Shown: one piece after another, positions 21,110 through 30,238 of the stretch
How positions within the stretch are numbered: position 1 is the first letter of the stretch
Layout of the letters: the number at the start of each line of letters is the position of its first letter
Source: Pseudoalteromonas nigrifaciens
GTDB lineage: Bacteria > Pseudomonadota > Gammaproteobacteria > Enterobacterales > Alteromonadaceae
Direction of reading: 5' to 3'
Assembly (NCBI RefSeq): GCF_002221505.1
Contig: NZ_CP011036.1
Location: forward strand, 124,001 to 188,000
Length of the DNA stretch: 64,000 bases
Notes under the pieces: model-generated
What the model was told of the DNA's origin: nothing
What the model saw: the letters and a program-made list of their open reading frames with translations, nothing else
Database searches by the model: none
Program-made: the position numbers and the translations under genes

Positions 21110-22186
21110 ATGACATTACTGATAGTTTATATGGTCGTTGCCATTGTTATTTCATTTTTATGCTCAGTAATGGAAGCCGTGCTGTTAAGCATTTCACCTA
21201 GTTATGTTGCATTACTGCGTAAAAAGCAGCCTGTATTAGCTAAGCAGCTCGAAAAGCTAAAAAATAATATTGATCAGCCATTAGCGGCTATTTTAACGCT
21301 TAATACGGTGGCGCATACCGCCGGAGCCGCTGGAGTTGGGGCGCAAGCAGCTATTGTATTTTCGGATGCAGCAGTAGGGGTTGCCTCTGCAGTGATGACT
21401 TTATTTGTGCTGGTGTTTTCTGAAATTATACCTAAAACGTTAGGGGCAAACTATTGGCGAGTACTTACCCCAAGTGTGACTTACTGTTTACGCTTTTTAG
21501 TTATATTGCTTAAACCTTTTGTATGGCTTGCACAAAAGCTGACAAATTTAATGGGACCAAAGCATGACCAAGCCTATTATATTCGCCAAGAAATAGAAGC
21601 CATGGCCGATATAGGCACTGAGTCGGGGGCGCTGCACCAAGATGAGTCTGAAATAATTCGTAACTTATTACATTTTAGACATGCCAAATTATGCGATTTG
21701 ATGACCCCACGTACAGTTATTTTTAAAGTTCATAAAGACTTAACCGTAAACGAATACTTGAACCTGCATGGTTCGTCGTCGTTTTCTCGAATATTAGTGT
21801 TTGATAAAGACACTGACGATATTATCGGCTTTGTGCATAAAAACGATATTATGTTGGCATGTCATCGCTTAGGTAGCGATTACAAAATTAGTAAACTAGT
21901 AAAGCCAATCTATACGGTTCCTAGTTCGCAAAATGCGTCGTCGTTGTTACAAACCTTATTAACAGACCGCACGCATATTTGTTTAGTGGTTGATGAGTAT
22001 GGCGACGTACAGGGTATTGTTACGCTTGAGGACATGATTGAAGCACTAATGGGTTTAGAAATTGTAGATGAGCGCGATCAGTCCACTAATATGCGTGCGG
22101 TTGCGAAGCAGCGTTGGCATAAACGTTTGGCAAATAGTAAAAACTTAGTCACTGAAGAGGATAAACACCCTAGAGGAGACAACTAA
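21110..22186 (+). CDS. CNNM/CorC-like transporter (DUF21 plus CBS pair)
   Basis: 358 residues. An N-terminal DUF21 domain (about 1-165) with hydrophobic segments and the SEIIPKTLG motif is followed by an acidic helical bundle and two CBS domains (about 190-320, with LVVDEYGDVQGIVTLED). Characterised members of this group move Mg2+ or Na+ across the inner membrane. It lacks the C-terminal CorC-HlyC domain of longer relatives. GGAGAG lies 4 bases before the ATG at 21110, preferred over the TTG at 21071. Divergent from the S9 peptidase gene. Confidence 0.88.
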   Translation: MTLLIVYMVVAIVISFLCSVMEAVLLSISPSYVALLRKKQPVLAKQLEKLKNNIDQPLAAILTLNTVAHTAGAAGVGAQAAIVFSDAAVGVASAVMTLFVLVFSEIIPKTLGANYWRVLTPSVTYCLRFLVILLKPFVWLAQKLTNLMGPKHDQAYYIRQEIEAMADIGTESGALHQDESEIIRNLLHFRHAKLCDLMTPRTVIFKVHKDLTVNEYLNLHGSSSFSRILVFDKDTDDIIGFVHKNDIMLACHRLGSDYKISKLVKPIYTVPSSQNASSLLQTLLTDRTHICLVVDEYGDVQGIVTLEDMIEALMGLEIVDERDQSTNMRAVAKQRWHKRLANSKNLVTEEDKHPRGDN

Positions 22187-22197
22187 AGAGGTCTCCT
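22174..22197. terminator. Weak hairpin between converging genes
   Basis: AGGAGAC and GTCTCCT form a 7-bp stem around 10 bases that overlaps the end of the CNNM gene. There is no strong T tract on either strand. Confidence 0.35.
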
Positions 22198-22199
22198 TA

Positions 22200-23429
22200 T
22201 TAGCTTGGGGGTTTATAGTTAATGGTATTTCCTGTCACTTTAATCCAATATTGTGCCCAGTCTATAAATTCACTCTTAGATTTAGGACGACTAAATAAAA
22301 ATCCCTGTATTGCTAAGCGAGTTTTGTAATGCCTTAAATAGGCAAGCTCTTCGGGGCGCTCAACCCCTTCTGCTACTAGTTCTAAATGCTCTTGATTGGT
22401 AATGTCGATGAGGGAGCTTACAACAACTTGAGAAAACTGATCTGTTTCTATATTACTAATAAGTGTGCGGTCTATTTTTATTTCGGTAAAGGGCAAGTTT
22501 TTAAGCTGGCTCATGTTAGTAAAGCCAACGCCAAAATCGTCAAGCGATAAACCAAAACCATGCATTCTTAAGCGGTTTAATGTTTCTAATTGGCTTAGGC
22601 TTGAAAGCGCATGTTGTTCGGTTATCTCAATAATAATATCACTAGGTTTAAGCTGGTTAAGTTTTAATATAAGTAATAGCTTATTTGGGCAGCTAAGATC
22701 GTTTAACTGCATGGGAGATAAGTTAAATGCCAGTTTTAAATTTTGTCCTAGCTGTTCTTTTATATTTTCGAAATCACTGGTGGCTTTTTCAAAGAGCGCA
22801 AATGTAATTTCATTAATTAGATCATGTTGCTCAGCAAGGCTAATAAAACGAGCTGGTAAAATTATACTACCGTCGGTATTTGACACAATACGCGCTAATA
22901 CTTCAGCACTTTTTATTTTACTGGTATTAATACATATTTTAGGTTGATAAAACGGCGTTATTTCGTCATTTTTTAATGCGTTAATAAGCTCTGTTTTTGA
23001 AATAGCAGGTTCTTTTATTAAAGTGTGGCTATTTAAATAGGCAACTTTATTTAACAAGGAGCCTACTTGAGTTAATTGTACGGGCTTAGAAATATTACCG
23101 ATAAGGTGAGCATTATGCTGCTTGGCTAAGTTGGCAGCTAAACTAATTACCTTATGCTCCATTTCAGAAATAATAATAATGGCGCCTTGGTAATTTAGCT
23201 CTCCTAAATGGCGTATTAGCTCCATGCCATCCATTTCAGGCATGTTTAAATCGGTAAAAATGGCATCAAAATAGTTTATGTCACGTTTAACTTTTTCTAG
23301 CGCTTTTGTAGCACTTAGGCAAGTGGTTATGGTTTCTGACATATCTAACTCAGCGAGGATTGCTTCCATTACAATTAAAATAGCTTTTGAGTCATCAACG
23401 ACCAGAATATTAGGCACTACTTTTTTCAC
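22200..23429 (-). CDS. REC-EAL response regulator (cyclic-di-GMP phosphodiesterase)
   Basis: 409 residues. A receiver domain with phospho-acceptor D60 (FTDLNMPEMDG) is followed by an EAL domain (about 150-400). The catalytic motif reads EVL in place of EAL, which still supplies the metal-binding Glu. LSPMQLN, EITE, LDDFGVGFTN, KIDR, VAEGVER and QGFLFSRP are all present, so hydrolysis of c-di-GMP is likely. I chose the GTG at 23429, which has AAAGGG 7 bases upstream. The frame extends to 23483. No kinase gene is adjacent. Confidence 0.87.
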   Translation of the reverse strand: MKKVVPNILVVDDSKAILIVMEAILAELDMSETITTCLSATKALEKVKRDINYFDAIFTDLNMPEMDGMELIRHLGELNYQGAIIIISEMEHKVISLAANLAKQHNAHLIGNISKPVQLTQVGSLLNKVAYLNSHTLIKEPAISKTELINALKNDEITPFYQPKICINTSKIKSAEVLARIVSNTDGSIILPARFISLAEQHDLINEITFALFEKATSDFENIKEQLGQNLKLAFNLSPMQLNDLSCPNKLLLILKLNQLKPSDIIIEITEQHALSSLSQLETLNRLRMHGFGLSLDDFGVGFTNMSQLKNLPFTEIKIDRTLISNIETDQFSQVVVSSLIDITNQEHLELVAEGVERPEELAYLRHYKTRLAIQGFLFSRPKSKSEFIDWAQYWIKVTGNTINYKPPS

Positions 23430-23605
23430 TGTTATCCCTTTCAATGCATAGTGTGTATTACTATAAAAGTAGTAGATTCTCATGTGTTTGTCATTCTTTT
23501 AATGTGTATATTAGCCGGCTAATAAAAAGTTGTTATTAATCATGCTCGCTCGTGTTTTTTAGCTGAGTCGGTATACTAGCGCTATTGTTTTAAACGGTTT
23601 TAATT

Positions 23606-24622
23606 ATGATAAGAATAGAACTTAAGTTAGCCGATCAGCCCTTTACACTTATGGTTTCTGGGCAAAAAGTTGTGCAGATATTTCATAGTCAACAAGCTAT
23701 TACTTTTGATAATCCCCGCGACAACTATTATCAATTTACTTTTGATAACAAACTAATAGGTATTGATAGCTCATTGGTAAATGAGCAGAGTATTTCGTTG
23801 TTTGTAAACGATGAGTTTGCTACGCAACTTGCTTTACCTGCAGCTACTGGCGGTGAAACTAAAAAAGGCTGGCTAGGATTGGCCGCACTTGGTTTTAAGC
23901 TATTTAAAAGTGCCAAAGTAATTAAGGTGGTGTTAGCGGGAGCGTCAGTTGCCGGCTATGCCTGGTTATTCAGTATTGAGTTTGCACTTATGCTTATTGC
24001 TTGCTTAGTGGTGCATGAATACGGCCATGTGCGTGCCATGCAATATTTTGGCATTAAAACCAAAGGCATTTATTTAATTCCGTTTGTAGGCGGGCTTGCA
24101 GTAAGTGATGATAAAATTACCACGCGTTGGCAAGATGTAGTGATTTCTTTAATGGGCCCCGCGTTTGGGCTTATAACGTCAGTATTAAGTTTAGTGTTGT
24201 ACTACGCTACCGAAATGGAAATATTTGCCGGTGTTGCTGTGCTTAGCGCTTTACTTAACTTATTTAATTTACTGCCTATTTTACCGCTTGATGGTGGCCA
24301 TGTATTAAAAAGTATTAGCTTTTCTATGCGCTCATGGGTCGGTTTAAGTGTGTGTTTATTGGGAGTACTGTTTGGTTTATGGCTCAGTTACACCTTTGGT
24401 TTAATGTTGTTGGTGTTCTTTTTGTTTATTGGTGCGCTGGAAATTGTATTTGAATGGCGCGGCAGACACACTTCACATTTAATGCCACTTGATAAGTATG
24501 GCCAAGGTTTTTCAGCGGTGATGTATGCGCTGGTGGTTGCCGGGCATATAGCCGTAATGATGCATTTTGCAGACTCAGAAAACCCCATTTTAAGCTTGCC
24601 AATGAAAATATTATCGAGCTAA
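23606..24622 (+). CDS. M50 family (site-2-protease-like) membrane metalloprotease
   Basis: 338 residues. An N-terminal soluble beta-rich part (1-105, not recognised) precedes about six membrane segments. The zinc site HEYGH is at 137-141 and the second motif NLLPILPLDGG at 220-230, which together define active M50 proteases. There is no PDZ domain, unlike RseP. M50 enzymes cleave within membrane segments, but the substrate is unknown here. It is transcribed alone, between a REC-EAL gene and an atoE-type gene. Confidence 0.85.
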   Translation: MIRIELKLADQPFTLMVSGQKVVQIFHSQQAITFDNPRDNYYQFTFDNKLIGIDSSLVNEQSISLFVNDEFATQLALPAATGGETKKGWLGLAALGFKLFKSAKVIKVVLAGASVAGYAWLFSIEFALMLIACLVVHEYGHVRAMQYFGIKTKGIYLIPFVGGLAVSDDKITTRWQDVVISLMGPAFGLITSVLSLVLYYATEMEIFAGVAVLSALLNLFNLLPILPLDGGHVLKSISFSMRSWVGLSVCLLGVLFGLWLSYTFGLMLLVFFLFIGALEIVFEWRGRHTSHLMPLDKYGQGFSAVMYALVVAGHIAVMMHFADSENPILSLPMKILSS

Positions 24623-24632
24623 TCGTATTTAA

Positions 24633-24660
24633 AAGCAGGGCTGTAATTGCAGTCCTGCTT
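24633..24660. terminator. Bidirectional terminator between M50 gene and atoE-type gene
   Basis: AAGCAGG and CCTGCTT pair, with a further CTG/CAG pairing inside. On the minus strand TTTT follows. It serves the two converging genes. Confidence 0.6.
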
Positions 24661-24680
24661 AATACATTATTTTTATACAG

Positions 24681-25991
24681 TTAATAAAAGCTCAACATTA
24701 AGGATATAAATACTCCAGTTACAAACAACTGCACTACACAAAATCCCATAATGTCTTTGGCTTTTAGGCCTGCTATAGCAAGTACAGGTAATGCCCAAAA
24801 AGGTTGAATTAAGTTAGTCCAGGCATCTCCCCAGGCTACTGCCATTGCAACTCGTGAGATGTCAGCGCCAAGCGCTTGCGCTGCGGGTATTACAATTGGC
24901 GCTTGTACCGCCCATTGTCCGCCGCCCGAAGGCACAAACATATTAACTAACCCGGCACTTATAAAACTAAAAAATGGCAAACTGTCTGCATCCGCTATGG
25001 CAATAAAACCGCTTGATATTTGCTGTGCTAGGCCACTATCAACCATTACCGCCATAATGCCGGCATAAAACGGAAATTGAATAACAATACCAGCACCACT
25101 AGGAATTGCCTGTTGTAAGCTATTGAGTAAGTTATGCGGTGTTTGATGTAAGGTTATAGCTAAAAACAAAAACAACGCAATTACGCTATTTAAGTTTAAA
25201 CCGCCGCCGGCAACTAAAAAGTAATAACCTAAATAAGTTAACCCCAATACGCCAATTGTAATACCAAGCAATTTACTTTGCTCTAAGTGTTGGGCTGGCC
25301 TGGTAATATTAATTATTGCAGGGGAGGTACTTTTTAATAGTGCGGGGTCTATGTAAACACTTTCCTGGGCGCTTGGTAGCATGTAACGGTTAACTAGCGG
25401 CATAATAATAAATAACCCTACTAGTATGGCAATATTAAAGCCAGCAAATAGCGTTTGCTCAGTGCTAATAATCCCCATGCTTGATTGCAAAAAGTGCCCA
25501 TCGGTGGCTATCGTCAATGGAATTGAGCCTGCTAACCCGCCATGCCACACTACAAAACCTGAGTAGGCGCTGGCAACTAATAAGCGGTAATCAACTCGGG
25601 TGTGTTTAGCAATGGCTTTGGCAAATAACGCGCCAATAACTAAGCCAAACCCCCAGTTAAGCCAACTAGCGAGTAGTGAAATAAGCGTTACTAATATAAT
25701 TGCTTTTGGTGCAGTGTTAGCAAAGGTGGCGAGCTTTTCTAGTAACTTACTAATAGGTGGAGTGCTTGCCAACATATAGCCGGTAATTAACACCAGCAGC
25801 ATTTGCATTGCAAAGCTAAGTAAGTTCCAAAAACCATCGCCCCACGCTTGCAGTACTTCAATACCGGTTGTTGGAGTAAACACGCTAGCGATAACTAAGG
25901 TAATAACACTTAGCAGTATTACAAATATAAAGGGATCAGGCAGGTAGCGCTCAACGAGCTTGGTAAAGGGAGTGGCTATTTTATTAAGCAT
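24681..25991 (-). CDS. atoE: AtoE-type short-chain fatty acid transporter
   Basis: 436 residues with about a dozen hydrophobic segments. The family features are the N-terminal RYLPDPFIFVILL, the WHGGLAGSIPL loop near 160 and the FVPSGGGQWAVQAP motif near 350. AtoE-family proteins are thought to carry short-chain fatty acids such as acetoacetate or butyrate across the inner membrane. No atoDAB genes are next to it, so the substrate is uncertain and the symbol marks the family. Confidence 0.85.
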   Translation of the reverse strand: MLNKIATPFTKLVERYLPDPFIFVILLSVITLVIASVFTPTTGIEVLQAWGDGFWNLLSFAMQMLLVLITGYMLASTPPISKLLEKLATFANTAPKAIILVTLISLLASWLNWGFGLVIGALFAKAIAKHTRVDYRLLVASAYSGFVVWHGGLAGSIPLTIATDGHFLQSSMGIISTEQTLFAGFNIAILVGLFIIMPLVNRYMLPSAQESVYIDPALLKSTSPAIINITRPAQHLEQSKLLGITIGVLGLTYLGYYFLVAGGGLNLNSVIALFLFLAITLHQTPHNLLNSLQQAIPSGAGIVIQFPFYAGIMAVMVDSGLAQQISSGFIAIADADSLPFFSFISAGLVNMFVPSGGGQWAVQAPIVIPAAQALGADISRVAMAVAWGDAWTNLIQPFWALPVLAIAGLKAKDIMGFCVVQLFVTGVFISLMLSFY

Positions 25992-26170
25992 AACTAGGAC
26001 TGTTGTTAGTATTATTTGCAGGGTAATTAATCACGAAAAACATTAATTGGCAAACCGCATTTAGTCTTATGGGCGTTATGTTTAAATGAGAATAGTGAAA
26101 ATATTGCTTAAACCAATAGCATAAAGTAACGTGTTGTTTATAGATAATTTACTAACTAAGACTTTGTATT

Positions 26171-27241
26171 ATGCCGGTGATATTTAAAAGGCTAGTGTTA
26201 CTTGTACGGGCTCATATAGATCAGTTGAGTTGGCAAGCAGTGGCACTGGCTATTTTGACTCATATGCTTTTAACATGGGGATTGTTATATATAGCAAATG
26301 AGCAAGCACTCACCTCCCTAACAACCTTTTTTTATTATTACACGGTAACCACTTCAACCGTAGGGTATGGCGATTTTAGCCCAACCACAGATTTAGGGCG
26401 TTGGGTGGTGGCTTTAATACAAATACCTTTTGGTTTAGCTTTATTTGGCGTTCTGTTAGGCAAAACAGGGCAAACAATAACTTACTTAATTAGGCGCGCT
26501 ATGACTGGTGATAAAAACTTTGCTCACAGTAGCAACCATATTATTATTTTTGGTTGGCACGATACCCGTACTAAAAAAATGATTGATTACATTCTGGCCG
26601 ACACTAAACGTACCGAACGGCGTATTTTACTTGCAGTAACTGAGCAAATGGAGCACCCATTTTTAAGTAACGAAAGTGTCGACTTTGTGCGGTTAAGTAG
26701 CTTTACCGATTTAGAGGAGCTAAAACGTGTAGCTATAAGCTACGCCGATAAAGTGATTATTGACGGCCAAGACGACGATCAAACCTTTACTACCGCATTG
26801 CGCATTAGCCGTTTAGTTAAAGATGATTGCCATATAAGCGCGCATTTTTTAGATGAAACAAAAGTAGATATGCTATTAGAGCATTGCCAAAATGTAGAAT
26901 GCAGCAGTGTTAAATCGGCAGAAATACTCGTACGTTCAATGCAAGATCCAGGTTCGAGCCGAGTGCACGAAGAGCTACTATCAATTTTACATGGCGATAC
27001 GCAGTTTAGCTTAGCCATTCCAGAGCAAAGCAAAGAGATGGAGTTTGGTACTTTGTTTCATCATTTTAAACATCAGCATGATGCTATTTTACTTGGTGTG
27101 GCACACAATTTAAGTGCACAAAATATGGATTTAAATCCGCCACTTGATTATAAAATTAACGCCGGCGACATTTTGCACTACATAGCAGTAGAGCGAGTAT
27201 TAAGTCGTGAGGTTGACTGGCCGGCTTTGGCAAAAGCATGA
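26171..27241 (+). CDS. Two-TM potassium channel with cytoplasmic TrkA-N domain
   Basis: 356 residues. Two hydrophobic helices flank the pore with the selectivity filter TVGYGD at 63-68, diagnostic of K+ channels. A cytoplasmic RCK-like domain (about 118-240) starts with HIIIFGWHD in place of the usual GxGxxG loop, so nucleotide binding may be altered. A TrkA-C-like end (about 280-350) follows. The ATG of the next gene overlaps the stop (ATGA), so translation is coupled. Confidence 0.9.
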   Translation: MPVIFKRLVLLVRAHIDQLSWQAVALAILTHMLLTWGLLYIANEQALTSLTTFFYYYTVTTSTVGYGDFSPTTDLGRWVVALIQIPFGLALFGVLLGKTGQTITYLIRRAMTGDKNFAHSSNHIIIFGWHDTRTKKMIDYILADTKRTERRILLAVTEQMEHPFLSNESVDFVRLSSFTDLEELKRVAISYADKVIIDGQDDDQTFTTALRISRLVKDDCHISAHFLDETKVDMLLEHCQNVECSSVKSAEILVRSMQDPGSSRVHEELLSILHGDTQFSLAIPEQSKEMEFGTLFHHFKHQHDAILLGVAHNLSAQNMDLNPPLDYKINAGDILHYIAVERVLSREVDWPALAKA

Positions 27242-27441
27242 ACGAAGTTATATTTTTAATCATTCTTTTAATTGCCTATATTTTACCTGTGGTTATTGTA
27301 CTCAATAGTAAGCGTACTCAAGGCCACGAAAAAAATGCTTGGTTAATTGGCATTGTATTTTTTTCGTGGTTAGGGCTTATTATGTATTTAGCCATAGTGC
27401 CTAAACATGGGCGTAAAAAAAGGCAAAATAAAAAGCCTTAA
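27238..27441 (+). CDS. Small membrane protein coupled to the potassium channel
   Basis: 67 residues with two hydrophobic helices (about 3-22 and 33-54) and a very basic tail (KHGRKKRQNKKP). The pattern LPVVIVL...NAWLIGIVFFSWLGLIMYL recalls small two-helix families such as the phage superinfection-immunity-like and PLDc_N-like proteins, without allowing a firm assignment. It starts on the ATGA overlap with the channel gene, so it may work with the channel. That is inference from position only. Confidence 0.75.
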   Translation: MNEVIFLIILLIAYILPVVIVLNSKRTQGHEKNAWLIGIVFFSWLGLIMYLAIVPKHGRKKRQNKKP

Positions 27442-27455
27442 ATATAAGGCTTTTT
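27430..27455 (+). terminator. Terminator of the channel operon
   Basis: AAAAAGCCTTA and TAAGGCTTTTT pair over 11 bp with a 4-base loop. The hairpin overlaps the end of the small gene. Confidence 0.85.
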
Positions 27456-27521
27456 GGCAATAGGAAGTAGTTGCCGCAGTGGTATTAATAGTATTGCAGG
27501 CCGCTAGTTTAAATTTTAGTA

Positions 27522-28553
27522 CTATTCAAGCTCTTTCAGTTTGTGCTTCACAAGAGGGTCGTTTGGCGCTAATTGCTTGGCGACTTCGAGTAATTGGATG
27601 GCATCATCGGGGTGCTGCTCTTGATGTTTAAGCGCTACATCAATAAGTGGCTGAATATCAATGCTAGCTTGATGCTCCTGTACGTGAGCTGTTTTTTCGT
27701 CTATCAAAATATTATGTGCAGTACTTAGTAATTCTAGGCGATGCGCCGATTTTTTATTCGCTTTATTGAGCCTTTTGTAATAGTCCTCTTTAAAGCGTAA
27801 GGTTTTAGTTTGCAGGCGAAACTGCGCAATATCAATTTGTTGATGGCGCATAAAGTCCACAGCTACTTGCTTATAAAAACCAAACTTGTTTAAGTAAGTG
27901 GCGTGAGTGCCGTGACCCATACCAAATACCCGTAAATGGTTAAGTTGCTTATAGCGCTTGGCATGTAGTCGATCAATACGATTAGTGGGGTCGTAAATAA
28001 TATAGCCTTGGGCGTTGCCTAAATCTAAATCGGCATAACTGCCTTCCCAATCATATTGCTGAGCTATATCTGTGCTAGAGCGGTCGTCCCATGGCACTAA
28101 GCTTTTATTTTTAGTGCTAACAGGGTGAAAAAGCAATACCTGATCTAGCTTTAATAATTTTGCAAAAGCACCAACCGCAAAGCCACCACGGCTTAAGCCA
28201 TAACCTAATCGAGTCTTAAAAGATGTAAGCAGTGGGGATAATTGTTCCAGAAAAAAAATTAAATTGCGGTTACGAAACCAATTACTTTTCCCTAGGTGCT
28301 GAAAGGCAATCACATTTACGTTTTGTTTTTGTGCCAGGTGATAACCCCAGGGCGCGAAGTCTGCGTGAAGGTCTTGCTCCTGCACATCAGTACCAGCAGG
28401 CGAAAAGGTAAATAGTAGGGGCTTATTAATATCAATAAAGTCGTACTTAACATATACATCGCCAAGTAAATCTCCCCCAGACATTGGCAGTTTGGCTTGC
28501 TGCTCATCACACGAAAGGGTTAACCACTCATCTAACCAATACAGTAACTTCAT
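27522..28553 (-). CDS. Unrecognised alpha/beta-hydrolase-like protein with helical C-terminus
   Basis: 343 residues, not assigned to a named family. A nucleophile-elbow-like GYGLSRGGF lies near residue 120, after a strand-like LLFTFSPAGTD near 46-56. GMGHGTHATYLNKFG near 215 could supply a histidine, and an aspartate (YDPTNRID) lies between. The order fits an alpha/beta hydrolase. The last 90 residues look helical and end in a TPR-like repeat (ALKHQEQHPDDAIQLLEVAKQLAPNDP). There is no signal peptide. The substrate is unknown. Confidence 0.65.
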   Translation of the reverse strand: MKLLYWLDEWLTLSCDEQQAKLPMSGGDLLGDVYVKYDFIDINKPLLFTFSPAGTDVQEQDLHADFAPWGYHLAQKQNVNVIAFQHLGKSNWFRNRNLIFFLEQLSPLLTSFKTRLGYGLSRGGFAVGAFAKLLKLDQVLLFHPVSTKNKSLVPWDDRSSTDIAQQYDWEGSYADLDLGNAQGYIIYDPTNRIDRLHAKRYKQLNHLRVFGMGHGTHATYLNKFGFYKQVAVDFMRHQQIDIAQFRLQTKTLRFKEDYYKRLNKANKKSAHRLELLSTAHNILIDEKTAHVQEHQASIDIQPLIDVALKHQEQHPDDAIQLLEVAKQLAPNDPLVKHKLKELE

Positions 28554-28739
28554 TTTTCCTCCACAAAAACAAGCGGCGAATTATAGCAAATTACCATAGA
28601 TAAGAAAAACAAACGTACTTTTGTATTAGTGTCAGAGAGTTATACCTGTTGCATAGAGGATTGCTTTACTTATAAATTAGCCGGTAACTAAATTTACCGC
28701 TTTTTAAATAACTAGGCTCAGGTTAAATAGTAAAATATT

Positions 28740-29201
28740 TTACTCCTCAGCCATGTGGGTGATTATTTGCCAATCACTTTTGGTTACGGGCATTATTGAC
28801 AATCGCCCGCCTTTTTTAAGCGCTATGTCGGTGATGCGAGGGTTAGCTTTTATTTCTTTTAAGCTAACCAGAGAGTTTAAATGAGATTGATAAGTTACTT
28901 CTACTACTACCCAGCGAGGATTGTCGCTGGTGGCTTTAGCATCATAATAATCACTACTTAAATCAAACTGAGTTGGATCTGGGTAAGCTGCTTTTGTTAC
29001 TACAGCAATACCTACTACGCCTACGAGCTTGCAGCTAGAATGGTAAATCATTACTAGGTCACCTACTTTTACCTCGTCGCGCATAAAGTTACGTGCTTGG
29101 TAATTACGTACCCCTTCCCAAAGTGTGGTTTGATTTTGTGCATTTTTAAGATCGTCAATCGAAAATGCATCGGGTTCAGTTTTAAATAGCCAATACGCCA
29201 T
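28740..29201 (-). CDS. EVE domain protein
   Basis: 153 residues forming one EVE domain of the PUA-like fold. WLFKTEPDAFSIDDL at the start, WEGVRNYQARNFMR near 29 and the GDLVMIYHSSC strand are hallmarks of the thymocyte-nuclear-protein-1-like family. EVE domains bind modified nucleobases in RNA or DNA. The physiological target of the stand-alone bacterial protein is not known. It is divergent from tesB, with about 75 bases between them. Confidence 0.92.
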   Translation of the reverse strand: MAYWLFKTEPDAFSIDDLKNAQNQTTLWEGVRNYQARNFMRDEVKVGDLVMIYHSSCKLVGVVGIAVVTKAAYPDPTQFDLSSDYYDAKATSDNPRWVVVEVTYQSHLNSLVSLKEIKANPRITDIALKKGGRLSIMPVTKSDWQIITHMAEE

Positions 29202-29277
29202 ATCAGGACTCGTAGAATGATTTACATCCCTCTATTGTATAGTATCATTTGGGTATTAGAGAATTGAGGAAGTAATA

Positions 29278-30135
29278 ATGAGCCAAGTATTAGATGATTT
29301 ATTGTCGTTGTTAACACTTGAAGAAATTGAGCAAGGTTTGTATCGAGGGCAAAGCCAAGATTTAGGTTTTGGTGCTGTATTTGGCGGCCAAGTTATGGGC
29401 CAAGCGCTATCTGCTGCAAAAGAAACGCTACCAGAGGGGCGTATTGTACATTCACTCCACTCTTACTTTTTACGCCCAGGCGATGCCACTAAGCCTATTG
29501 TGTATGATGTAGAAGCTATTCGCGATGGTAAAAGCTTTAGCACTCGTCGGGTTAGTGCTATTCAGTACGGTAAGCCTATTTTTTACATGACAGCGTCTTT
29601 TCAAGGAGCTGAAGAAGGATTATCGCATCAGGCGACTATGCCTGACGTACCTTTACCCGAAGAGCTGCGTTCATCGTTAGAGTTTTATAAAGAAAACGCC
29701 GAGCAAATACCCGCAGCTATACGCAATCAATTTATTAGTGAAATGCCAATAGAAATACGTCCGGTGACCTTTCATAACCCATTTAAACCTGAAGCAATGG
29801 AGCCAGTTAAGCACATTTGGTTTAAAGCTAACGGTGAAATGCCAGACGATCAACGTATTCATAATTACTTATTAGCGTACGCGTCTGATTTTGAATTTTT
29901 ACCAACTGCTTTGCAGCCGCATGGTGTGTCTTTTATGCAACCTAATATGCAAGTTGCCACGATTGACCATGCAATGTGGTTTCATCGACCATTTAGAATG
30001 GATGATTGGATTTTATACTCAGTTGACAGCCCAAGTGCAAGTTCTGGTCGAGGGTTAGTAAGAGGGCAATTTTTTGACCGCCAAGGCAACTTAATTGCCT
30101 CAACAATGCAAGAAGGGGTTATGCGTCAGCGCTAA
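29278..30135 (+). CDS. tesB: Acyl-CoA thioesterase II TesB
   Basis: 285 residues forming a double hotdog fold that hydrolyses acyl-CoA to free fatty acid and Co[14 protein letters not shown] near 38, [11 protein letters not shown] near 60 and [11 protein letters not shown] match the family. The C-terminal half keeps [24 protein letters not shown] and [10 protein letters not shown], which carry the Asp, Thr/Ser and Gln catalytic positions known from E. coli TesB. GAGG is upstream of the ATG. The length equals the E. coli protein (286). Confidence 0.95.
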   Translation: MSQVLDDLLSLLTLEEIEQGLYRGQSQDLGFGAVFGGQVMGQALSAAKETLPEGRIVHSLHSYFLRPGDATKPIVYDVEAIRDGKSFSTRRVSAIQYGKPIFYMTASFQGAEEGLSHQATMPDVPLPEELRSSLEFYKENAEQIPAAIRNQFISEMPIEIRPVTFHNPFKPEAMEPVKHIWFKANGEMPDDQRIHNYLLAYASDFEFLPTALQPHGVSFMQPNMQVATIDHAMWFHRPFRMDDWILYSVDSPSASSGRGLVRGQFFDRQGNLIASTMQEGVMRQR

Positions 30136-30159
30136 CTTACGCACTAGTAACAAAGGGTA

Positions 30160-30190
30160 GTAGGTGCCATATAAATTGTACGGCACCTAC
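30160..30190. terminator. Hairpin between tesB and plsB
   Basis: GTAGGTGCC and GGCACCTAC form a 9-bp stem around 13 bases. The T tract is weak on both strands. It sits between converging genes. Confidence 0.5.
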
Positions 30191-30238
30191 ATTTAAACAA
30201 GTAAGTAAGCGGCGTTGCACTCACTCAAAACTAAGGCT

